Positions 9,002 through 16,109 of a stretch of 64,000 nt of DNA are shown here, in pieces. This DNA comes from Lacinutrix mariniflava (GTDB taxonomy: Bacteria > Bacteroidota > Bacteroidia > Flavobacteriales > Flavobacteriaceae), in NCBI RefSeq assembly GCF_001418015.1, contig NZ_LIQG01000026.1:1178001-1242000 (forward strand), in the 5' to 3' direction. The notes beneath the pieces are model-generated. The model searched no databases and was not told the DNA's origin. It worked only from the letters and a program-made list of their open reading frames with translations. The number at the start of each line of letters is the position of its first letter. Within the stretch, counting starts at the first letter, position 1. A program made the translations under genes and the position numbers.

Positions 9002-9757
9002 ATGAAAAACGAAAACTTATACAAATACATTCTAGGAATCGCTGATAATAGTCTAATTCTCGGACAAAGATTAGGAGAGTTAACAGGTCATGGACCAAGC
9101 CTAGAAACAGATATAGCGTGTACAAATATTTCACTAGATTTATTCGGGCAAGTACGTAGCTATTATCAATATGCAGCGAAAATTGCAGGAGATAATAGAA
9201 CAGAAGATGATATTGCAATGCTTCGTAAAGAGCGCGAATATGTAAATGTATTATTGGTAGAGCAACCAAATACAGACTTTGCATATACAATGGCACGTCA
9301 GTTTTTGTTCGATGTTTACCACTTTTTATTTTTAACCGAATTACAGAAAAGTAAAGACTTAACATTGTCTGCAATTGCCAACAAATCCATAAAAGAAGTA
9401 AGCTATCATTTGCGTTTTTCTACAGATTGGATAAAACGTTTAGGAGATGGTACAGAAGTAAGTCACCAAAAAATGCAAGAAGCTATTGATGGTTTATGGA
9501 CGTACACAGACGAGTTGTTTCATCAAACAGAAGCGGATATAGCTATGGTTTCAGATGGAATAGGTGTAGATGTTACTAAGTTAAAAGAGGCATATTACAA
9601 TAAAGTAAATGCTGTTTTAGAAGAATCTACTTTACAAATCCCAGAATCTAAATGGTTCCAAAAAGGAGGAAAAAAAGGCATTCATACAGAACATTTAGGA
9701 TATTTATTAAGCGATTTACAATATATGCAAAGAGCGTATCCAAATATGGAGTGGTAA
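9002..9757 (+). CDS. paaC: Phenylacetyl-CoA epoxidase subunit PaaC
   Basis: 251 residues, ferritin-like four-helix fold but without a working di-iron site; pairs with PaaA to build the substrate-binding heterodimer. Family blocks include LADNSLILGQRLGELTGHGP-like sequence near the N-terminus (ADNSLILGQRLGELTGHGPS), ALDLFGQ-like SLDLFGQVRSYY, and a conserved FSTDWIKRLGDGT (about 139-151). Ends with TEHLGYLLSDLQYMQRAYPN, typical of the family. Flanked by two nearly identical repeat-bearing spacers. Confidence 0.96.
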   Translation: MKNENLYKYILGIADNSLILGQRLGELTGHGPSLETDIACTNISLDLFGQVRSYYQYAAKIAGDNRTEDDIAMLRKEREYVNVLLVEQPNTDFAYTMARQFLFDVYHFLFLTELQKSKDLTLSAIANKSIKEVSYHLRFSTDWIKRLGDGTEVSHQKMQEAIDGLWTYTDELFHQTEADIAMVSDGIGVDVTKLKEAYYNKVNAVLEESTLQIPESKWFQKGGKKGIHTEHLGYLLSDLQYMQRAYPNMEW

Positions 9758-9801
9758 CAAACTCCTACGAAGCCACGAATCTGATAAATTGAAAAAAAAA
9801 T

Positions 9802-9847
9802 GTCACTTCGAGTGATTCCGATTTTTTATCGGAATTGTATCGAGAAG
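9802..9847 (+). repeat. Family B palindromic repeat, copy 2
   Basis: Same sequence as the copy before paaC. About 35 bp to its left (AATCTGATAAATTGAAAA and nearby) also matches the flank of copy 1, so the shared unit is longer than the palindrome. Confidence 0.8.
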
Positions 9848-9860
9848 CAATAAAATAAGA

Positions 9861-9878
9861 TTTCCGTTTTCACGGAAA
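9861..9878 (+). promoter_or_regulatory. Small hairpin just before paaD start
   Basis: TTTCCGT-TTTC-ACGGAAA, a 7-bp perfect stem with the same TTTC loop as the hairpin before paaC, ending 6 bp before the paaD ATG. Confidence 0.45.
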
Positions 9879-9884
9879 GTAAAC

Positions 9885-10385
9885 ATGACAACAACGGAAC
9901 AAAACATAGACCAAATCTTAATTCCAATTCTGGAACAAGTTTCAGATCCTGAAATACCGGTATTATCAATCATGGATATGGGAGTTGTTCGTACAGCTGT
10001 TATAGAAAATAATAGTGTAAAAGTTCAAATAACACCAACCTATAGTGGTTGTCCAGCGATGGATGTTATCGGAGACGATATCAAAGCAGCATTAAAAGTA
10101 GCAGGATATAATTCAGAAATAGAATTAATTCTTGCACCAGCTTGGACAACCGATTGGATTACGCCAAGAGGAAGAAAAGCTCTAGAAGATTATGGTATTG
10201 CTGCACCTTTAAGCGCAGAAGCAGATATAAGTGTTTTGTTAGAAGGTAAACGTTTGGTAAAGTGTACCAATTGTGGGTCTAAAAACACAAGATTAGTAAG
10301 CCAATTTGGCTCGACAGCATGTAAAGCACAATTTCAGTGCGACGATTGCCAAGAACCATTTGATTATTTTAAATGTTTAAAATAG
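9885..10385 (+). CDS. paaD: Phenylacetate pathway protein PaaD (DUF59/MIP18 type)
   Basis: 166 residues. The N-terminal MIP18/DUF59 domain has VSDPEIPVLSIMDMGVVR (about 18-35) and PTYSGCPAMDVI (about 57-68) with its conserved Cys. The C-terminus is a small zinc ribbon: CTNCGS and CDDCQ pairs (about 127-160). Family members help assemble or mature the iron centre of the PaaABCE epoxidase; this is known for PaaD-type proteins and assumed here. Placed between paaC and paaG. Confidence 0.94.
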   Translation: MTTTEQNIDQILIPILEQVSDPEIPVLSIMDMGVVRTAVIENNSVKVQITPTYSGCPAMDVIGDDIKAALKVAGYNSEIELILAPAWTTDWITPRGRKALEDYGIAAPLSAEADISVLLEGKRLVKCTNCGSKNTRLVSQFGSTACKAQFQCDDCQEPFDYFKCLK

Positions 10386-10394
10386 AAAATTGAT

Positions 10395-10439
10395 GTCAGT
10401 TCGAGTGAAATTGCTTTTTTGCAATTTTGTATCGAGAAC
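10395..10439 (+). repeat. Family A palindromic repeat, copy 3
   Basis: Arms GTCAGTTCGAGTG and TATCGAGAAC around an ATTGCTTTTTTGCAAT core. Fills nearly all of the 73-bp paaD-paaG gap. Confidence 0.8.
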
Positions 10440-10458
10440 AAATAACAAAAAATAAGGT

Positions 10459-11244
10459 ATGAGTAATAATTCAATTCTATTAAAAATAGAAAATAAAGTA
10501 GCATACATCACGCTTAACAGACCAGAAGTATTTAATAGTTTCAATCGTGAAATGGCATTTTTATTACACGACACATTAGATGCTTGTGAAAAAAATGAAG
10601 AAGTGAGAGCAATCGTTCTTACAGGAAATGGAAAAGCTTTTTGTGCAGGTCAAGATTTAAAAGAAGTTACAGATCCAGATTTAAATCCAGGATTTAAAAA
10701 AATATTAGAAGAGCATTATAATCCAATTATAACAAGAATAAGAAATATTAAAAAACCAGTAATCGCAGCTGTAAATGGAGTAGCAGCAGGAGCAGGTGCA
10801 AATATAGCTTTAGCTTGTGATATTGTTGTAGCGCATGAAAAAGTAAGTTTTATTCAAGCCTTTAGTTTAATTGGTTTAGTTCCAGATAGTGCAGGAACTT
10901 TCTTTTTACCAAGACTAATAGGTTTTCAAAAAGCATTGGCATTAGCGATGTTAGGAGATAAGATTTCTGCAGAAGAAGCTGATAAAATGGGAATGATCTA
11001 CAAAATGATTCCACTAGAAAGTTTTGAAGAAGACGTAAATAAACTAGCTTTAAAACTAGCAAATATGCCAACCAAAGCATTAGGTATGATTAAAGAATTA
11101 TTTAATCAATCTATGACAAATGATTTAGAAGCGCAATTAGCATTAGAATCAAAATTACAAATTGAAGCAGCACAAAGTGAAGATTATGCAGAAGGAGTTG
11201 CTGCATTTATAGAAAAGAGAAAACCAGAATTCAAAGGAAAATAA
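10459..11244 (+). CDS. paaG: Oxepin-CoA-forming isomerase PaaG (crotonase family)
   Basis: 261 residues. Converts the ring 1,2-epoxide of phenylacetyl-CoA into oxepin-CoA, and in other species also isomerises downstream enoyl-CoA. Crotonase signature blocks: GKAFCAGQDLKEV (about 55-67) and PVIAAVNGVAAGAGANIALACD (split here as PVIAAVNGVAAGAG and ANIALACD, about 101-122). The stretch FIQAFSLIGLVPDSAGTFFLPRL is typical of PaaG and carries the conserved Asp in VPDS. Only 4 bp before paaH. Separate crotonase at 18699 probably does the hydratase step. Confidence 0.92.
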   Translation: MSNNSILLKIENKVAYITLNRPEVFNSFNREMAFLLHDTLDACEKNEEVRAIVLTGNGKAFCAGQDLKEVTDPDLNPGFKKILEEHYNPIITRIRNIKKPVIAAVNGVAAGAGANIALACDIVVAHEKVSFIQAFSLIGLVPDSAGTFFLPRLIGFQKALALAMLGDKISAEEADKMGMIYKMIPLESFEEDVNKLALKLANMPTKALGMIKELFNQSMTNDLEAQLALESKLQIEAAQSEDYAEGVAAFIEKRKPEFKGK

Positions 11245-11248
11245 TAGT

Positions 11249-12403
11249 ATGAACGTAGGAATCATAGGAGGAGGAACAATGGGGAGTGGTATTGCGCAAG
11301 TTGCTGCAACTTCTGGTTGTAAAGTAAAATTATACGACACCAATCAAGCAGCATTAGATAAGGCTAAAGCAGCTTTAGAAAAAATTCTAAATCGTTTAAT
11401 TGAAAAAGGAAGAATAGATTCTGAAGAAAAAAATAGAATCCAATCTAACATTTCTTATGTTAATAATTTAAAAGATTTAGCAGATTCAAACCTGACTATT
11501 GAAGCTATTATTGAAAACCTTGACATTAAGAAAAAAGTGTTTTCAGAATTAGAAAGCTATGTTGCAGGCGATTGTATAATTGCATCAAACACATCTAGTT
11601 TATCAATAGCATCCATTGCAGCATCACTTAATAAACCAGAGCGTTGTGTAGGAATTCACTTTTTTAATCCAGCACCTTTAATGAAGTTGGTTGAGGTTAT
11701 TCCAGCCATTCAAACATCAAAAGAAGTGCTTGAAAAAGCAATACAAACTATTAACGATTGGAAAAAAGTAGTAGCAGTCGCTAAAGACACACCAGGATTT
11801 ATTGTAAATAGAGTAGCAAGACCATTTTATGGTGAAGCTTTAAGAATTTATGAAGAAGGACTAGCAGATTTTGCAACCATAGATCATAGTTTAAAGTCTT
11901 TAGGTCATTTTAGAATGGGAGCATTCGAGCTTATGGATTTCATAGGCAACGATGTCAATTACACAGTAACCGAAACAGTTTTTACAGCATTTTATTTCGA
12001 TCCAAGATACAAGCCATCATTTACTCAAAAACGTTTTTCGGAGGCAGGTTATTTAGGACGTAAATCTGGAAAAGGATTTTATGATTATTCAAAAGGAGCT
12101 GTAAAACCAGAGCCAACAGAAGATGCAGCTTTGTCACAAACTATTTTCGATAGAGTTTTAGTAATGCTAATCAATGAAGCAGCAGATGCATTATTTTTAA
12201 ACATAGCATCAGCAGAAGATATAGATATTGCAATGACTAAAGGTGTAAATTATCCTAAAGGATTATTAGCTTGGGCAGACGAAAAAGGAATCGATTGGTG
12301 TGTGTCAAAATTAGATGTATTGTATAACGAATATCACGAAGATAGATACCGTTGTAGTCCATTATTACGCAAAATGAATAAAGAAAATAAAACATTTTTT
12401 TAA
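11249..12403 (+). CDS. paaH: 3-hydroxyadipyl-CoA dehydrogenase PaaH
   Basis: 384 residues; NAD-dependent oxidation of 3-hydroxyadipyl-CoA to 3-oxoadipyl-CoA. Rossmann fold starts at once: GIIGGGTMGSGIAQV (about 4-18). Catalytic Ser/His region: NTSSLSI and GIHFFNPAPLMKLVEV (about 113-153). Two 3HCDH C-terminal domains can be followed: DTPGFIVNRVARPFYGEA and the later DRVLVMLINEAADALF. About 90 residues shorter than the E. coli enzyme; the loss is in the linker between the two C-terminal copies rather than in a catalytic part. Follows paaG by 4 bp. Confidence 0.92.
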   Translation: MNVGIIGGGTMGSGIAQVAATSGCKVKLYDTNQAALDKAKAALEKILNRLIEKGRIDSEEKNRIQSNISYVNNLKDLADSNLTIEAIIENLDIKKKVFSELESYVAGDCIIASNTSSLSIASIAASLNKPERCVGIHFFNPAPLMKLVEVIPAIQTSKEVLEKAIQTINDWKKVVAVAKDTPGFIVNRVARPFYGEALRIYEEGLADFATIDHSLKSLGHFRMGAFELMDFIGNDVNYTVTETVFTAFYFDPRYKPSFTQKRFSEAGYLGRKSGKGFYDYSKGAVKPEPTEDAALSQTIFDRVLVMLINEAADALFLNIASAEDIDIAMTKGVNYPKGLLAWADEKGIDWCVSKLDVLYNEYHEDRYRCSPLLRKMNKENKTFF

Positions 12404-12409
12404 TATAAT

Positions 12410-12509
12410 GTCAGTTCGAGTGAAATTGCTTTTTTAGTAATTTTGTATCGAGAATAAGAAAGTCTTCTCGATACAATTTGCTCGTACCTCACAAATCACT
12501 CGAAGTGAC
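12410..12509. repeat. Head-to-head pair: family A (+) and family B-like (-)
   Basis: 12410-12455 is a family A copy (GTCAGTTCGAGTGAAATTGC to CGAGAAT). 12464-12509 is the reverse complement of a family B-type arm set (CTTCTCGATACAA to CACTCGAAGTGAC) with a diverged core. Because the arms are related, the whole 100 bp can form one large hairpin. Sits between paaH and paaI. Confidence 0.7.
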
Positions 12510-12521
12510 AGAAGAATAATT

Positions 12522-12926
12522 ATGAAACCAGAACAAATTCCACATAAAATGCTATCTCAAGATGCTTACAGCACTTGGTTAGGAATAGAAATTTTAGAAT
12601 GCGAAATCGGACGATGTAAAGTCGGAATGACCATAAGAAAAGAAATGCTAAACAGCATGAACAAAGCACATGGTGGAATTAGCTACTCATTAGCAGATAC
12701 AGCTTTTGGATTTGCAGCAAACACGCATGGTAAATATGCGGTTTCTATAGAAACCAGTATTAATCATATTGAAGCATTAAACGAAGGCGATTATATAGTT
12801 GCAGAATCAATAATAGAAACTGTAAAAAATAGATTAGGCTTCAATATTATTGAAGTAAAAAAAGGAGATGAAATGGTTGCACTTTTTAAAGGTGTCGCTT
12901 ATCGTACTCAAAAAGATTGGGAATAA
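12522..12926 (+). CDS. paaI: Hotdog-fold acyl-CoA thioesterase PaaI
   Basis: 134 residues. Removes CoA from stalled ring-hydroxylated phenylacetyl-CoA intermediates, protecting the CoA pool. The hotdog signature is KAHGGISYSLADTAFGFA (about 47-64) with the catalytic Asp in LAD and the HGG turn. The sequence SIETSINHIEAL also matches PaaI enzymes. Followed 34 bp later by the metallopeptidase gene, so it is probably on the same transcript. Confidence 0.92.
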   Translation: MKPEQIPHKMLSQDAYSTWLGIEILECEIGRCKVGMTIRKEMLNSMNKAHGGISYSLADTAFGFAANTHGKYAVSIETSINHIEALNEGDYIVAESIIETVKNRLGFNIIEVKKGDEMVALFKGVAYRTQKDWE

Positions 12927-12960
12927 AAGAAGCATAACAAATAAAGCGTAGCGTTAAAAT

Positions 12961-13827
12961 ATGAAATGGCAAGGTAGAAGAAAAAGTGGGAATGTTGAAG
13001 ATCAACGCGCAAAAGGAAGTGGAAGTAAAGGTAAATTAGTTGCAGGTGGCGGGTTAGTTGCTGTCGTAGTAATTCTTTTGCAGCTTTTTGGTGGAGAAAC
13101 AGGTCAGCAAATAGCGCCATTAGTAGAGCAAATAGGAAATAGCCAAACGACACAACAAGTTCAAACAAGAGAGTTGACAAATGAGGAAAAAGTCATGGGT
13201 AACTTTATGTCTACCGTTTTAGCAGATACCGAAGATGTGTGGAATAAAATATTTAGTGAATATAATTTAGGTAATTATAAGGAGCCAAAAATGGTATTAT
13301 TTACAGATGCTGTTTCTACAGCATGTGGAAGTGCTACATCAGCTTCAGGACCTTTTTACTGTCCTGGAGATCAGAAGTTATACATGGATTTGGCTTTCTT
13401 CGATGAATTACAGACGCGTTTTGGAGCAAAAGGCGGTGATTTTGCAATAGCTTATGTAACAGCACACGAAGTTGGACATCATATTCAAACAATTCTTGGG
13501 ACTTCTAATAAAGTAAGACAATTACAAAGCCAAACAAGCAAAACTGAAGCAAATAAACTTTCAGTGGCACAAGAGTTGCAAGCCGATTTCTATGCAGGAG
13601 TTTGGGCACACCACAATAAAAAATATTTACAATCTGGAGATATAGAGGAAGCTATGAGTGCTGCCAATGCAGTGGGAGATGATACTATTCAAAAAAGAAG
13701 TAGTGGTAGTGTAAATTCAGATAGTTTTACACATGGAACTTCAAAACAACGTATGGAGTGGTTTATGAAAGGTTATAATACTGGAGATATAAGAAACGGA
13801 GACACATTTTCGGCGCTTATAAATTAA
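12961..13827 (+). CDS. YpfJ-type neutral zinc metallopeptidase
   Basis: 288 residues. Begins MKWQGRRKSGNVEDQRA, the usual start of this family, then a single membrane segment (about 23-42, VAGGGLVAVVVILLQLFGG). The rest should be outside the cytoplasmic membrane. The zinc motif HEVGHH (HExxH) is at about residues 171-176, with a downstream AQELQADFYAGVWAHH giving the probable third ligand region. Also has the family block STACGSATSASGPFYCPGD. Substrate unknown. It sits inside the paa cluster with no known role there; passenger or membrane quality-control roles are both possible. Confidence 0.88.
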   Translation: MKWQGRRKSGNVEDQRAKGSGSKGKLVAGGGLVAVVVILLQLFGGETGQQIAPLVEQIGNSQTTQQVQTRELTNEEKVMGNFMSTVLADTEDVWNKIFSEYNLGNYKEPKMVLFTDAVSTACGSATSASGPFYCPGDQKLYMDLAFFDELQTRFGAKGGDFAIAYVTAHEVGHHIQTILGTSNKVRQLQSQTSKTEANKLSVAQELQADFYAGVWAHHNKKYLQSGDIEEAMSAANAVGDDTIQKRSSGSVNSDSFTHGTSKQRMEWFMKGYNTGDIRNGDTFSALIN

Positions 13828-13928
13828 ATTTTGATGTAGAGAGGTTTATTACAAAAAAGTAAACAGAGCTTATTTAATAGAAAAACATGGTAAGTGTTTT
13901 AGAGATTGCGGTGACATCCTTTTTTTAT

Positions 13929-13973
13929 GTTAGTTCGAGTAAAATCGCTTTTTATCAATTTTGTATTGAGAAC
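13929..13973 (+). repeat. Family A palindromic repeat, degenerate copy
   Basis: GTTAGTTCGAGTAAAATCGC to TGTATTGAGAAC: recognisable arms with several changes. The remaining bases of the 253-bp gap between the peptidase and paaJ show no gene. Confidence 0.6.
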
Positions 13974-14080
13974 AAGCAAAAAGATGTAACGTAAAACCCG
14001 ACCTTTAGATAGCGCAAATAAAATAATATTAATGTGAAGTATGAGGTTTTAATCTTCTACTTCAATTTCAATTTCAAAAA

Positions 14081-15292
14081 ATGGAAGCATACATAATAGA
14101 CGGCATTAGAACACCAATAGGGAATTATAAAGGCACATTATCAGCAGTTCGCACAGATGATTTAGGAGCATTAGTGATTTCAGAAATTGTAAAACGTAAT
14201 CCAAGTATCCCAAAAGAAGCATACGACGATGTTATTATGGGTTGTGCAAACCAGGCAGGAGAAGACAATCGTAACGTTGCAAGAATGTCATCACTTTTAG
14301 CAGGATTACCATTTACAGTTCCAGGAGAAACAGTAAATCGTTTATGTAGTTCAGGTTTGTCAGCAATTATACACGCAAATCGTGCGATAAAAGCAGGAGA
14401 TGGAGACGTCTTTATTTCTGGAGGAGTAGAGAACATGACGCGTGGACCATACGTAATGGCAAAACCATCAACCGCATTTGGAGGCGATTCTAAAATGTAC
14501 GATTCTACTTTCGGATGGCGTTTTGTAAACCCTAAAATGCAACAAATGTACGGCACAGACGGCATGGGAAATACTGCCGAAAACCTAGTCGAGAAATATA
14601 ATATCTCTCGCGAAGACCAAGATAAATTCGCACTTTGGAGTCAGCAAAAAGCAACCAAAGCACAAGAAAGCGGTCGATTAGCAAAAGAAATAGTTACTGT
14701 CGAGATTCCACAACGTAAAAAAGATCCAATACAATTTTCAAAAGACGAGTTTATAAAGCCTACATCTTCTTTAGAAATTTTAGGAAAATTACGTCCAGCA
14801 TTTAAAAAAGAAGGCGGGAGCGTAACGGCAGGAAATTCTTCAGGATTAAACGATGGAGCAGCAGCAGCAATTATAGCTTCAGAAGATGCAGTAAAAAAAT
14901 ACAACCTAAAACCATTAGCAAGAATCGTGAGTTCAGCAGTTGTTGGTGTCGAACCAAGAATTATGGGAATTGGTCCAGTGCAAGCTTCTAATAAAGCTTT
15001 AGAAAAAGCAGGTTTAACAATGGACGATATCGATGTTATCGAGCTTAACGAAGCCTTTGCAGCACAAGCTTTGGCCTGCATTCGTGCTTGGGGATTAGCC
15101 GATAACGATTCCAGAATTAACCCCAATGGAGGTGCAATTGCTATTGGTCATCCGCTTGGTGTAACAGGTGCGCGAGTTGCGTTTTCTGCAGCTTTAGAAT
15201 TAAAGCAACAGAACAAAAAATACGCGTTGATTACTATGTGTATTGGTGTCGGACAAGGATATGCAGCGATTATTGAAAATGTGAATTTGTAA
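14081..15292 (+). CDS. paaJ: 3-oxoadipyl-CoA / didehydrosuberyl-CoA thiolase PaaJ
   Basis: 403 residues, thiolase II family. Cleaves 3-oxo-5,6-dehydrosuberyl-CoA and 3-oxoadipyl-CoA, releasing acetyl-CoA and finally succinyl-CoA. Nucleophile Cys89 is in NRLCSSG; the catalytic His block is GGAIAIGHPLGVTGAR and the second Cys is in TMCIGVGQG near the C-terminus. The NEAFAAQAL block is also present. All expected residues are intact. Assignment as PaaJ rather than a fatty-acid thiolase rests on its place in the cluster and its overall similarity to PcaF/PaaJ proteins. Confidence 0.9.
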   Translation: MEAYIIDGIRTPIGNYKGTLSAVRTDDLGALVISEIVKRNPSIPKEAYDDVIMGCANQAGEDNRNVARMSSLLAGLPFTVPGETVNRLCSSGLSAIIHANRAIKAGDGDVFISGGVENMTRGPYVMAKPSTAFGGDSKMYDSTFGWRFVNPKMQQMYGTDGMGNTAENLVEKYNISREDQDKFALWSQQKATKAQESGRLAKEIVTVEIPQRKKDPIQFSKDEFIKPTSSLEILGKLRPAFKKEGGSVTAGNSSGLNDGAAAAIIASEDAVKKYNLKPLARIVSSAVVGVEPRIMGIGPVQASNKALEKAGLTMDDIDVIELNEAFAAQALACIRAWGLADNDSRINPNGGAIAIGHPLGVTGARVAFSAALELKQQNKKYALITMCIGVGQGYAAIIENVNL

Positions 15293-15320
15293 CCTGTAAG
15301 GTTTCCAAAACCTTGTAGGT
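15292..15320. repeat. Family C palindrome, copy 1
   Basis: ACCTGTAAGGTTTCC followed by AAAACCTTGTAGGT, a near-perfect palindrome that starts at the last base of the paaJ stop codon. Confidence 0.65.
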
Positions 15321-15381
15321 TTTAATTAAGATAACAAGGTTAAAGTATTTGGGTTTGTCCAACGAAGCTTTGGCGTAGTTT

Positions 15382-15471
15382 GGGCGTTACCACAAGGGTC
15401 GCGCTTTCACTACTCGCTCTTTTTGAGAAAATCAAAAAGGAGCTCAAACAAACCGTTCAATCGCTAACGCA
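15382..15471. repeat. Family F dispersed repeat, copy 2
   Basis: GGGCGTTACCACAAGGGTCG, CGCTTTC, CTCTTTTTGAGAAAATCAAAAAGGAG and terminal CTAACGCA in the same order as the copies at 7263 and 34318. The 291-bp paaJ-VOC gap holds only this and the two family C palindromes. Confidence 0.75.
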
Positions 15472-15537
15472 AACTCACTCGAATGAAAAAGATCGCATAG
15501 GTTTTTTTTACTTTTGAGGTTTAGAAAAAAGTTATCC

Positions 15538-15563
15538 CGCGAGGTTTTAAAAACCCTGTAGGT
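15538..15563. repeat. Family C palindrome, copy 2
   Basis: CGCGAGGTTTTAAAAACC then CTGTAGGT; same AGGTTTT-AAAACC heart as copy 1, 20 bp before the VOC start. Confidence 0.55.
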
Positions 15564-15583
15564 ATTAAAACAAAATTAGGAAT

Positions 15584-15994
15584 ATGAGTGTAAAAAGAGC
15601 AGGTTTAATTTTATATGTAAAAGCATATAAGGAGTGTGTTCCTTTTTATACCAAAGTTTTAAGCCTTTCGATATTATTTCGGAATGACGATTTAACGTGT
15701 TTTGATTTCTTCGGAACCTATTTAATGGTAGAAAAAGAAGATAGATTAGATTATCTAGAAGACAATTCAGAAAAGAAAAATGATACTTGTCTACGGATAA
15801 ATGTAGCAGATGTAAAAGAGGTTTCCGATAGATTAAAAAAACAAAATATCGAAGTAGATTACCAAGAATATACTTGGGGAAAAGTAGCAAAATTTAAAGA
15901 TCCAGATGGAAATTTAATTGCTTTTAAAGATGAGGGAAGTTTTGCGAAACAAATAGAAGATTACAAATCGATCAAGGATTCAAAAACCTTGTAG
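15584..15994 (+). CDS. VOC-family (glyoxalase-like) protein
   Basis: 136 residues with one vicinal-oxygen-chelate fold: two beta-alpha-beta-beta-beta halves, YVKAYKECVPFYTKVLSLSI at the start (about 10-29) and VEYQ-like VDYQEYTWGKVAKFKDPDGNL followed by IAFKDE at the end of the fold. The late Glu (FKDEG) is a possible metal ligand. Substrate unknown; a lactoylglutathione-lyase label would be an overcall. The final residues IKDSKTL and the stop codon come from a family C repeat, so the original C-terminus may have been different. Lies between paaJ and paaZ. Confidence 0.75.
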   Translation: MSVKRAGLILYVKAYKECVPFYTKVLSLSILFRNDDLTCFDFFGTYLMVEKEDRLDYLEDNSEKKNDTCLRINVADVKEVSDRLKKQNIEVDYQEYTWGKVAKFKDPDGNLIAFKDEGSFAKQIEDYKSIKDSKTL

Positions 15995-15996
15995 GT
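15974..15996. repeat. Family C palindrome, copy 3, overlapping the VOC stop
   Basis: AAGGATTCAAAAACCTTGTAGGT matches the family C arms. Its CCTTGTAGG supplies the last Leu codon (TTG) and the TAG stop of the VOC gene. Confidence 0.55.
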
Positions 15997-16015
15997 GAAA
16001 AAATATAATTATAAA

Positions 16016-16061
16016 GTCACTTCGAGTTATTCCGATTTTTTATCGGAATGGTATCGAGAAG
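16016..16061 (+). repeat. Family B palindromic repeat, copy 4
   Basis: GTCACTTCGAGTTATTCCGA to TATCGGAATGGTATCGAGAAG, two changes from the copies at 8920 and 9802. Followed by the same ATAAAAATAG-type linker as those copies. Confidence 0.75.
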
Positions 16062-16074
16062 ACATAAAAATAGT

Positions 16075-16108
16075 TTCCCATTTGTAGGGAATGATAAATA
16101 CATTTATC
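16075..16108 (+). promoter_or_regulatory. Hairpin and palindrome before paaZ
   Basis: TTCCC (16075-16079) pairs with GGGAA (16087-16091), the same position as the hairpins before paaC and paaD. It is followed at once by GATAAAT-AC-ATTTATC (16093-16108), a perfect 7-bp inverted repeat ending one base before the paaZ ATG. The second could be an operator or chance in AT-rich DNA. Confidence 0.35.
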
Positions 16109-16109
16109 A

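Noticed and set aside
8434-13973. Regularly recurring GTCASTTCGAG repeats as a CRISPR-like array
   Set aside because: Copies are separated by whole genes, spacing is irregular, orientations alternate and no cas genes are present. They are dispersed intergenic palindromes.
14125-15126. Long open frames on the minus strand opposite paaJ (146 and 161 codons)
   Set aside because: They lie wholly inside paaJ, have no recognisable domain and reflect codon bias of the real gene.
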